A stretch of DNA of 6,019 nucleotides, from positions 1 to 6,019 of the forward strand of contig JAPOZE010000335.1 in NCBI GenBank assembly GCA_026706225.1, written 5' to 3'. This stretch comes from Acidobacteriota bacterium (GTDB taxonomy: Bacteria > Acidobacteriota > Terriglobia > Versatilivoradales > Versatilivoraceae). The notes below the pieces were generated by a model. The model saw only the letters and a list, made by a program, of their open reading frames with translations. It had not been told where the DNA came from and ran no database searches. A program made the position numbers and the translations under genes. Below are positions 1-5,651 of this stretch, one piece after another. Numbering within the stretch: the first letter of the stretch is position 1; each line of letters starts with the position of its first letter.

Positions 1-657
1 AACCAGGACCAGAAGAATGCCTATCAGGAATGAGCTATAGCTGGGAGGGGGAATCGGCATTGCGAGAGGGACGTCGTCGTTCTCGACGGTGACTGTTCCC
101 GACACTGCGATGAACAGATACGACAAGACAAACCAGAGCAGGGGCAGCGCCACCAGGGCAATCACTCCCAGAAAAATCAGTCTCGGCAGGTTGGAAGTCA
201 CGGATGCCAGCATCATCGCCACGGCAACCGGCAAGATGTGCAGAAAGACAATCTGGGGAACGGAACGGAGAATGTCTTCCGGGATGACTCCACGAACAGA
301 CAGCAGGAGGATTTCCACGACAAGCACCGGAAGAACCACAGCCACCAGCAGGAAAATCAACTTGCTTGCCAGCAAACGCTTTGCGGCAATCGGGCGGCTC
401 AGCCAGAGGGCGGTGCTTCCTACGGTGGAGTCCTTCTGCACCAATTTCGAGACGATCACGGTCAAAAGGCAGACCTTCAGGATCGCCAGCGGCCACGACA
501 AGGAGGACAGGGAAATTATCCCTCTCCATTCACCCGGAGCAGGCTGTGGGAAGGCTCCGATCAATACGGCCTGCAGGATGACGAGACCCGACCACAAGCT
601 CAGATAGAGCCGCAGGTAGCGAAAGTCCTTGGCAATGAGGTGAAGAGTCAGGTTCAT
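1..657 (-). CDS. ABC-2-like permease, tandem paralog of the upstream permease (partial, 3' end outside window)
   Basis: This is an open frame of 219 codons with no stop. It starts at ATG 657-655 and continues past the left edge, so only the N-terminal part is visible. It begins MNLTLHLIAKDFRYLRLYL and shows about six hydrophobic segments: residues ~19-38, ~50-70, ~98-120, ~132-152, ~160-185 and one starting near 210. This is typical of ABC-2 exporter permeases. A hand alignment with the neighbouring permease (780-2594) gives about 55% identity over the first ~175 residues, including shared stretches such as KD.T.G.TA.WLSRP, RLLASK and ALVALP.LWF. The first 102 bases differ at only 17 positions. 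A weak ribosome site (GGGGAA) precedes the ATG. It is probably the last or next-to-last gene of the GntR-ABC operon, pairing with the ATPase as a second membrane subunit. By analogy with its paralog, a large extracytoplasmic domain should follow beyond the edge, which is inference. Confidence 0.88.
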   Translation of the reverse strand, partial: MNLTLHLIAKDFRYLRLYLSLWSGLVILQAVLIGAFPQPAPGEWRGIISLSSLSWPLAILKVCLLTVIVSKLVQKDSTVGSTALWLSRPIAAKRLLASKLIFLLVAVVLPVLVVEILLLSVRGVIPEDILRSVPQIVFLHILPVAVAMMLASVTSNLPRLIFLGVIALVALPLLWFVLSYLFIAVSGTVTVENDDVPLAMPIPPPSYSSFLIGILLVLV

Positions 658-779
658 TTGCGTTCCCCACCGTCCTGCAACCGGCGGATCAGGGCTAAAG
701 ACCACAAGATGGAAATACCAAGATCGGACTCACGCTCCAGGCCTTCAGCCCGAGCGCGTCCTGCCTCCCGATCTCCTGT
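657..779 (-). other. In-frame open tail between the two permease genes, ending in ATGA
   Basis: After the TGA stop of the upstream permease (782-780), the same frame stays open for 41 codons and ends at a TGA (656-654). That TGA forms a 4-base ATGA overlap with the start of the next permease. The tail reads as a charged stretch (TGDREAGRARAEGLERESD) followed by a short hydrophobic run (GISILWSLALIRRL) and ends GGERK. It has no ATG or GTG of its own. It could be a former C-terminus cut off by a nonsense mutation, a readthrough extension, or chance: in G+C-rich DNA 41 stop-free codons are not rare, and another frame is also partly open here. A hairpin lies inside it. Confidence 0.3.
721..774 (-). 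other. Imperfect hairpin between permease genes
   Basis: AGATCG at 721-726 is matched by CGATCT at 769-774. Inside this, in minus-strand RNA, GAC pairs with GTC, GCGCTC with GAGCGT (one G-U) and GGC with GCC around a TGAAG loop, with bulges on both sides. No run of U follows, so it is not a classical intrinsic terminator. It could set the relative level of the two permeases through mRNA processing or partial attenuation, or be fortuitous. Confidence 0.3.
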
Positions 780-2594
780 TCAGCTTTCTTTGCCGGGCTG
801 TGATAGTGCAGCTGCGGGTCGGGCGATACGTTCCATGACGAAGTTCTCCAGGCGGATGGACTTGGAGAACCAACCCAGATCCCTGGTTTCAACCCGAATC
901 AGCTCGGCACCGTCCATCCAGGCCGGGTCGAGGGGAGGCCCCCCAAACAATGATGGACCGAAATTCAGCAGCCCCTGTCCAACCTTCAGCATCGGGAAGA
1001 CCAATGACAGCAGGGGTGGAATCCGAAGGGAGCTACCAGCAGGACGGCCTTTCCAGCCGATCATCGCTTCCCGCCGGGACGGGTTGATCAAGAGATAGGT
1101 GATGACGTTTCGGTCGTCCACAAGGAGCCTGTGGGTAAACTCCATGAAGCGGATGGACAAGCCGTTGTGATCGAGTCGTTCACTCGCGGGGATCTCAAAT
1201 TGAAAGGTGTTTGACCCGTCCGAATAGTATCGGTCAATCGATAGGATCTCCACCTGGTCCGAGCCTCGATGGTAACGAGCCCCCTTTTCCAACCGTATGG
1301 TGGCGATTTCGTCCCTTTGGACCAGAAAATCCACCTGGGCCGAATATTGCAATCTGTCCTCTCCATAACGCTCATAGAGATCCTTGCTGATCTCAAACAG
1401 CTCCGGAGGTCCTTCCCCCGACAAACTCTCACCGTCCAGGAATGCGACATCGTCCAACGCCTGACTGAGCAATTCGGCTCTATCCTCGTCAAGCAGTCGA
1501 CCGGAAGAATGAATGGGTTTCATGGCCTGGAACGCATAGAAGCTGCGACTGACATGGTGGGCCAGGGATTCTCCGGAGGGCAGGAGGAGGCTGGCGGAGA
1601 TCTGAGCCGGGAGCACAACCACGCCCGGAGGCAGATTGTCCAGCGCTATGCTGCCTTTGAGGAGCAGCCCTTTTTTCCCTGACGGGTCGAAGTCCGGACG
1701 AGACGTTGTGACTGGAGCCATGATCAGACTCTTTTTCTCGATCCAGGCCGCGACCCGGGTCGGATCCAGAATCCCTGTGTCGAGTTTGGGCGCCGTTGCC
1801 CGCCAATCCGGGTTCCAGAATCCCATGGACATCAGCGCAAGGGAGAGGGCCGAGAAGAGGAGGATCCTGCTGCGTAACGTCCGTCGCGTCAGATACTGAT
1901 GGACAACGACGATCGCGGCAATTCCCAGAAGGACCGGAAGCATGCCCATCACGTGCAGACTGAAACTGGGAGTGGGAACAGGCATCACAACGGGAAGGTC
2001 TTGGCCCGGAAATTGCAGAGTGCTCAGGACCAGGGAAAAAGACATGGAAAAAAGCTGAAACAAGATGAACCAAAGCGGCGGCAGGGCGACCAGCGCAGTG
2101 ATCCCAAAGAAGATCTGTCGGGGAAGGCTGGTGGTTAAAACCGTCAGCATCGTTAGAACGACGATCGTGAACAGGGTCAGAAGGACGATCTGTGGAATGG
2201 AGCGGACGGTATCCTCCAGGGCGACGCCACGGACCAGGAGCAAAACGACCTGCACCAGAAGGTCTGGAAGCAAGACAACCAAGGCCAGGAAGAGGGACTT
2301 GCTCGCCAGCAGCCGACCCTTGGAAAAGGGGCGGCTCAACCAGAAGGCAGTGGTGCCTGTGGTGGCATCCTTCCGTGCCGCCTCCGATACGATCAGCGTC
2401 AACATGCAGAGCTTGAGTACTGCGACCAGCAACCCCAGGAAAGACGGGCTGAATAGCCACATCCCTTCGGCGGAAAACAATTGGGCGTAAGATCCCATCA
2501 AGACGGCCTGCAAGATCAACAGAGCCCACCACACGCTCAGATAAGACCGCAGGAAGCGAAAGTCGTTGGCAATGAGGTGTCGCGTCAGGTTCAT
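780..2594 (-). CDS. ABC-2-like exporter permease with large C-terminal extracytoplasmic domain
   Basis: This 604-residue protein is in two halves. Residues 1-260 hold about seven hydrophobic segments (~20-38, 49-70, 100-121, 134-155, 162-190, 215-234, 244-260), as in the membrane subunit of an ABC-2 exporter. Residues ~262-604 are soluble and lack a convincing further membrane span; with the N-terminus inside and seven spans, this half would face the outside. The C-terminal part is not a domain I recognise. It contains no cysteine, and residues 524-545 are only mildly hydrophobic. The start ATG (2594-2592) follows an AGGAAGCGGGAA ribosome site and lies 10 bases after the ATPase stop, so the two are probably co-transcribed and form one transporter. 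The following gene is a diverged tandem copy. The substrate is unknown; role in envelope stress, antimicrobial-peptide or lipid export is inferred only from the YtrA/YtrB-like neighbours. The stop TGA may be recent, because the frame stays open for 41 further codons. Confidence 0.85.
   Translation of the reverse strand: MNLTRHLIANDFRFLRSYLSVWWALLILQAVLMGSYAQLFSAEGMWLFSPSFLGLLVAVLKLCMLTLIVSEAARKDATTGTTAFWLSRPFSKGRLLASKSLFLALVVLLPDLLVQVVLLLVRGVALEDTVRSIPQIVLLTLFTIVVLTMLTVLTTSLPRQIFFGITALVALPPLWFILFQLFSMSFSLVLSTLQFPGQDLPVVMPVPTPSFSLHVMGMLPVLLGIAAIVVVHQYLTRRTLRSRILLFSALSLALMSMGFWNPDWRATAPKLDTGILDPTRVAAWIEKKSLIMAPVTTSRPDFDPSGKKGLLLKGSIALDNLPPGVVVLPAQISASLLLPSGESLAHHVSRSFYAFQAMKPIHSSGRLLDEDRAELLSQALDDVAFLDGESLSGEGPPELFEISKDLYERYGEDRLQYSAQVDFLVQRDEIATIRLEKGARYHRGSDQVEILSIDRYYSDGSNTFQFEIPASERLDHNGLSIRFMEFTHRLLVDDRNVITYLLINPSRREAMIGWKGRPAGSSLRIPPLLSLVFPMLKVGQGLLNFGPSLFGGPPLDPAWMDGAELIRVETRDLGWFSKSIRLENFVMERIARPAAALSQPGKES
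2493..2594 (-). repeat. Diverged direct repeat: 5' end of permease 1, matching 556-657
   Basis: The first 102 coding bases of the upstream permease match those of the downstream permease (556-657, same strand) with 17 mismatches and no gaps. The longest exact blocks are ATGAACCTGAC and CACCTCATTGCCAA. Protein similarity continues through the membrane half. This is the trace of a tandem gene duplication that has since diverged, not a mobile element: no terminal repeats or target duplications are seen. Confidence 0.8.
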
Positions 2595-2604
2595 TTCCCG
2601 CTTC

Positions 2605-3510
2605 CTATTCGTAGAGCCGAAAGGTCCGGGCCAGCGCCATGAAGATGGCCTTCAGGGACATGGGACGCACCGTCAAGTCCTTGAGACCCGGCAGGAAACT
2701 CCGAATGGCCTGGTCGCCGGCGTCCTCCCGGTAGCGACAGTCCACGAAACGAACCACCTGCCCCACCCTCTCCGCCAGCAGCCAGGAATCGGGGAGGGTC
2801 TCCGGAATTTCCCGCCCCGGCTCCAGGGTGGCCTCGCATTGACGGAAGCGGGCCTGCAGCGAGGCGGTGGGCTCCGCCAGCCGCTTCTCTCCCTTGTCGA
2901 TCACGCCCACCCAGTCGGCCAGGCGCTCCACCTCGTCGATGTCGTGGGAAGCCACCAGAATGGTCCATTGGCTACGGCCGCTCAACTCCAGCAGGCCGCG
3001 AATGAACTCGTCCCTGACGAGCGCGTCCAGTCCGGTAAAGGGCTCGTCCAGGATCACCAGCTCGGGCCGGTAGGAGAGCGAGGAAAGCAAGGAGGCCTTG
3101 ACCTTCATGCCCCGGGAAAAGGTCTTGATCTTCCGGTTCAGGGGCAACTCGAACTGGCGGATCAACTGCCGGCACAAGTCCGGGTCCCAGGTGGGATACA
3201 TGGGGCGGCAGTAGTCGATCAGTTGCTGGACCGTCATCCATTCCAACATCTGCTGGTTCTCGGAAACGTAGCCGATCCGGGCCAGTTGGGCCGGGCCGAG
3301 CCGGAGGGAATCGACGCCCATCATGCGGGCCGTGCCGCTGGTGGGCCGGATCATGTTCATCAGCATCTTGATCACGGTGGTCTTGCCGGCTCCGTTGGGT
3401 CCCAGAAAGGCAAAGACGCTTCCCTCCGGGACCTGCAGCGACAGGTTGCGCACAGCCATCGTCTTGCCGAATCGGCGCGTCAGTTCCTGGGTCTCAATGA
3501 TGGGGTTCAT
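2605..3510 (-). CDS. ABC transporter ATP-binding protein, YtrB-like (SRGM signature)
   Basis: This 301-residue cytoplasmic ATPase is expected to power the adjacent permeases. Visible motifs in order are Walker A GPNGAGKTT (37-45), a Q-loop around ENQQ (85-88), the signature FSRGMKVKAS (131-140) in place of LSGGQ, Walker B LVILDEP (151-157), D-loop GLD (160-162) and the H-loop histidine H189. The SRGM signature and the YPTWD stretch (105-109) before it are typical of ATPases paired with YtrA-type GntR regulators. Residues ~210-301 form a C-terminal extension beyond the core nucleotide-binding domain, common in exporter ATPases and possibly contacting the permease. All catalytic residues are present. 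The start ATG (3510-3508) overlaps the regulator's TGA by 4 bases and follows AAGGAAGG, so translation is probably coupled. The stop is TAG at 2607-2605. Confidence 0.95.
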   Translation of the reverse strand: MNPIIETQELTRRFGKTMAVRNLSLQVPEGSVFAFLGPNGAGKTTVIKMLMNMIRPTSGTARMMGVDSLRLGPAQLARIGYVSENQQMLEWMTVQQLIDYCRPMYPTWDPDLCRQLIRQFELPLNRKIKTFSRGMKVKASLLSSLSYRPELVILDEPFTGLDALVRDEFIRGLLELSGRSQWTILVASHDIDEVERLADWVGVIDKGEKRLAEPTASLQARFRQCEATLEPGREIPETLPDSWLLAERVGQVVRFVDCRYREDAGDQAIRSFLPGLKDLTVRPMSLKAIFMALARTFRLYE

Positions 3511-3932
3511 TTCGAGCCTTCCTTGCCGGGGTTCTCCCGAACGTTGACCGAACTTTCCGAAAGGCCATTCCAGTGGTCCTGAACGGCTTCCAGCACTCGA
3601 TCCAGAGTCAGCGAGAGCCTTCTGGCCTCCACCACCAGCGCTTCCGCTTCATGGTCCAGCAGCGCGGAGCGCTCCCTTGGAGAGGCTTCCGGCAGACGGG
3701 CCACCATGGTGCCGACTCCCGGCTTGACTTCCAGCAATCCCTGGTCCACCAGGCGCGTCACCACCTTCTGGGCCGTATTGGGGTTGATCCTCAGCTCCTG
3801 GCTCAGCTTGCGGACCGAAGGGAAGCGGTCTCCGGGGAGCAACTGGCCAGAGATAATGGCCTTCTGGACGGCGTAGACCAGTTGCTGGTAAATCGACAGG
3901 CCCGTTCGGAACTGTACGGTGAATGGCAACAT
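3507..3932 (-). CDS. GntR-family transcriptional regulator, YtrA subfamily
   Basis: This is a 141-residue DNA-binding repressor. Residues ~10-78 form the winged helix-turn-helix with hallmark strings IYQQL, GDRFPSVRKLSQEL, INPNTAQKVV and QGLLEVKPGVGTMV. Residues ~85-125 form the short, mostly helical tail of YtrA-type members, which lack a large effector pocket; the length fits that subfamily (about 120-140). I chose ATG 3932-3930 because MLPFTVQF is the usual YtrA N-terminus. The same frame is open far upstream, with an alternative ATG at 3959 adding nine residues, but those codons lie in the operator palindrome and have no ribosome site. The chosen start also lacks one, consistent with the predicted leaderless mRNA. 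The gene heads an operon with the ATPase (ATGA overlap) and permeases, and probably represses its own promoter until an envelope or antibiotic signal appears; the signal is unknown. Confidence 0.93.
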   Translation of the reverse strand: MLPFTVQFRTGLSIYQQLVYAVQKAIISGQLLPGDRFPSVRKLSQELRINPNTAQKVVTRLVDQGLLEVKPGVGTMVARLPEASPRERSALLDHEAEALVVEARRLSLTLDRVLEAVQDHWNGLSESSVNVRENPGKEGSK

Positions 3933-3959
3933 ATGTGTACTATGAATACTAGTACACAT
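3933..3959. promoter_or_regulatory. YtrA-type operator: perfect 10-bp inverted repeat
   Basis: ATGTGTACTA (3933-3942) and TAGTACACAT (3950-3959) are perfect reverse complements separated by the 7-base spacer TGAATAC. The inner core reads GTGTA-N13-TACAC. As I recall the literature, B. subtilis YtrA binds AGTGTA-N13-TACACT, the same half-site core and spacing. The site abuts the regulator's start codon and overlaps the predicted -10, so bound repressor would block polymerase. No second full copy was seen elsewhere in the window. Confidence 0.85.
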
Positions 3960-3967
3960 GATGTCAA
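3939..3967 (-). promoter_or_regulatory. Predicted promoter of the GntR-ABC operon
   Basis: On the minus strand a perfect TTGACA -35 (3967-3962) is followed after exactly 17 bases by CATAGT (3944-3939), a 4-of-6 match to TATAAT. A start six to seven bases after the -10 falls at about 3932, the A of the regulator's ATG, predicting a leaderless transcript. The operator palindrome covers the spacer, the -10 and the start. Confidence 0.65.
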
Positions 3968-4284
3968 GGAATATTTTGGAAAGACCTGCGCATTTTCGTA
4001 ACGAGGACGACGGGAATCCGCGGGAGGCTGCTATCTGTTCCGGATGTTCGAGGTCAACGAGGGTTCCGGCCGCCGCTTCCCCGGTCTGCGCTTGCGCAGC
4101 GCTGACTTGTCCCAGTGGCTGATTTTTCGGAGTTGTCCCTATGTCGGCTATAATTGACAAGTAGAATGTCCTCATCCTAAAGCTCAACGACCGTCCGGAC
4201 AGCGGCAAACCGCCTTGGGCCTGAGATCCGGGAAACCCAATGGGGCCGGATCCGTGGCGGCAGGCTCGGCCATCCGGAGGCGTG
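3968..4284. other. Divergent intergenic region between the ABC operon and ankyrin genes
   Basis: About 320 bases hold no credible gene; the long minus-strand frame crossing it is open only by base composition. Contents I can point to are the near-palindrome CTGCGC-TT-GCGCAG (4086-4099), the distant inverted pair ACTTGTC (4105-4111) and GACAAGT (4156-4162) flanking the ankyrin promoter candidate, the 8-bp palindrome GTCCGGAC (4193-4200) and a small GCGG/CCGC hairpin (4202-4213) in the presumed leader. None matches a regulator site I know. Confidence 0.5.
4126..4154 (+). promoter_or_regulatory. Candidate promoter of the ankyrin gene pair
   Basis: A perfect TATAAT (4149-4154) stands in an otherwise G+C-rich stretch. 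A poor -35 (TTCGGA, 4126-4131; 3 of 6) lies 17 bases upstream. The start would be near 4161, leaving a leader of about 120 bases before the ATG at 4285. The weak -35 suggests low basal activity or an activator. Confidence 0.45.
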
Positions 4285-5616
4285 ATGAAACTGAAGCGGC
4301 CGACAATTCGGCAGGTCACCCTGCTCCTCACGCTGGCGATTGGGACGCTATCGGCGCCGGTTCCTCCGGGTGCCCATGCGGCTGCCGACGAACGCGCAAG
4401 CTGCGACCAATGGAACACCGAAGAGTTTTTCCAGGTCGCCGCCGTCGAGGACGTAAACGCATGTATGAAGCAGGTCTCAGACCCCACTGAAGCCAACCAG
4501 TTTGGACAGACCGCGCTGCACACCGCGGCCCGCCACAGCCCCGACCCTGGCGTCATTACGGCAATGGTAAAGGCCGGCGCCGACCCCGGCGCGCCGGACG
4601 AGCAGGGATGGACGCCCCTGGGAGTGGCGGCATCCTTCAACGCCAATCCTGAAGTGATTTCAGCCCTGATAGACGCCGGCGCCGATCCCAAGGCGCAGGA
4701 AAGGCGGGGATTGGTCCCGCTGGAGGCGGCGGCAGCCTTCAACCCTAATCCTGAGATTATTTCAGCCCTGATAGACGCCGGCGCCGATCCCACGGCGCGG
4801 GGAGGCGGTCCCTATGGCCGGGTTCCGTTGGAAAGGGCGGCCATGTCCAACGTCAATCCCGCCATCATCACCGTTCTACTCAAGGCCGGCGCCGACCCCA
4901 ACGAGGGAGGCAACCACGGCTCCACGCCCCTGCATTGGGCCGCCCAGCGCAATCCCAACCTCGAAGTCCTGACCCTGTTGCTGAAGGCCGGGGCCGATCC
5001 CAACGCGCGGGATGAATTCGGTCACACGCCTCTGTTCATGGTAGGCAGTTACGGAAACCACTATGCAGAGGTCATTGCCACCCTGGTGAAGGCGGGAGCC
5101 GATCCCAACGCGCGGAATGAAGACGGCGAGACTCCCTTGCACGCGGTAGTCCCGACTCACACCCATCCTGAAACGGTGACGGCCCTGATCGAGGCGGGAG
5201 CCGATCCCAATGCGCGCGACGAAGATGGCGATACTCCGCTGCACAGGGCCGCTTTTCATAGTACCGATCCCGGAATCCTGAAAGCACTGTTGGAGAAGGG
5301 GGCTGATGCCAAAGCACGGGATGAGGATGGCGCGACTCCCCTGCACAAAGCAGCCGGCTACAACAAGAATCCAGCCATCATTTCTCTTCTGCTCGAGGCG
5401 GGAGCCGACCCAAGAGCCAAGGATGAATTGGGCGAGACACCCCTGCACGAGGCAGCCCAGTCCAACGGCAATCCCGACGTGATCACCGTGTTGCTGGAGG
5501 CCGGCGCGGATCCGCGGGCGCAAGACGAGCTAGGCCGTACGCCGGTGAGCCTTTTGGAAGAAAACGACCAGCTCAAGGACACCGACATATACGGCAGCTT
5601 GACTCAAGGGCCGTGA
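4285..5616 (+). CDS. Secreted ankyrin-repeat protein, about ten repeats
   Basis: This 443-residue protein has a signal peptide: basic KLKRPTIRQ, hydrophobic VTLLLTLAIG, and likely cleavage after AHA or HAA near residues 32-33. It should act in the periplasm or outside. Residues 40-73 form an N-cap with C40 and C60 around WNTEEFF. Repeat starts (G-x-TPL) lie at 74, 108, 142, 178, 212, 246, 281, 315, 349 and 383, with a partial C-cap from 417. The period is 34, one more than usual, with an N-P pair in the turn (NPEVISALIDAGADP). Repeat three carries a GGGPYG insertion and repeat six is degenerate (FMVGSYGNH). Ankyrin repeats bind proteins and no catalytic domain is present, so the partner is unknown. 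ATG 4285 follows GGAGG (4276-4280) and places the signal peptide at the very start. An in-frame ATG at 4240 would add 15 residues ahead of it and is less likely. Confidence 0.92.
   Translation: MKLKRPTIRQVTLLLTLAIGTLSAPVPPGAHAAADERASCDQWNTEEFFQVAAVEDVNACMKQVSDPTEANQFGQTALHTAARHSPDPGVITAMVKAGADPGAPDEQGWTPLGVAASFNANPEVISALIDAGADPKAQERRGLVPLEAAAAFNPNPEIISALIDAGADPTARGGGPYGRVPLERAAMSNVNPAIITVLLKAGADPNEGGNHGSTPLHWAAQRNPNLEVLTLLLKAGADPNARDEFGHTPLFMVGSYGNHYAEVIATLVKAGADPNARNEDGETPLHAVVPTHTHPETVTALIEAGADPNARDEDGDTPLHRAAFHSTDPGILKALLEKGADAKARDEDGATPLHKAAGYNKNPAIISLLLEAGADPRAKDELGETPLHEAAQSNGNPDVITVLLEAGADPRAQDELGRTPVSLLEENDQLKDTDIYGSLTQGP
4657..4792 (+). repeat. 34-bp identical segments one ankyrin unit (102 bp) apart
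   Basis: Bases 4657-4690 and 4759-4792 are identical over 34 bases and offset by exactly 102 bases, one 34-codon repeat. They encode the second helix and GADP turn of repeats two and three (ISALIDAGADP). Other repeats share the protein consensus but differ more in DNA, so this pair reflects a recent unit duplication or gene conversion. Confidence 0.8.
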
Positions 5617-5651
5617 TCGTTGCAGGACTCAACTTTGAATCGGGAGGAACC

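Noticed and set aside
721..774. Intrinsic terminator between the permeases
   Set aside because: The hairpin is bulged and is followed by TTGGTATTT-type sequence without a U-run, inside what looks like one operon.
238..1098. Plus-strand frames across the permease genes
   Set aside because: They have low-complexity, charged and glutamine-rich translations with no recognisable domain. The opposite strand encodes clear membrane proteins with ribosome sites and paralog conservation.
2566..3582. 338-residue plus-strand frame opposite the ABC ATPase
   Set aside because: It is a histidine- and glutamine-rich shadow of an ATPase whose motifs are all intact on the minus strand.
4086..4099. CTGCGC-TT-GCGCAG as a regulator operator or hairpin
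   Set aside because: The 2-base loop precludes a good hairpin, and such G+C palindromes are expected by chance here; no matching regulator is known to me.
4154..4182. TTGACA at 4154-4159 as a -35 for the ankyrin genes
   Set aside because: The hexamer 17 bases downstream (CTAAAG) is a poor -10; the TATAAT at 4149 is a better anchor.
3933..4793. Minus-strand frame open upstream of the GntR start, giving a 428-residue reading
   Set aside because: The extra 287 residues run through the operator, the promoter and the antisense of the ankyrin repeats. They show repeat-like antisense composition (GSAPASIRAEI), and the GntR family starts at MLPFTVQF.
4812..5588. Several open frames antisense to the ankyrin gene
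   Set aside because: Their repeated strings (GSAPAS, ARGSAPA) are the reverse complement of the GADP codons; they are by-products of repeats and high G+C.
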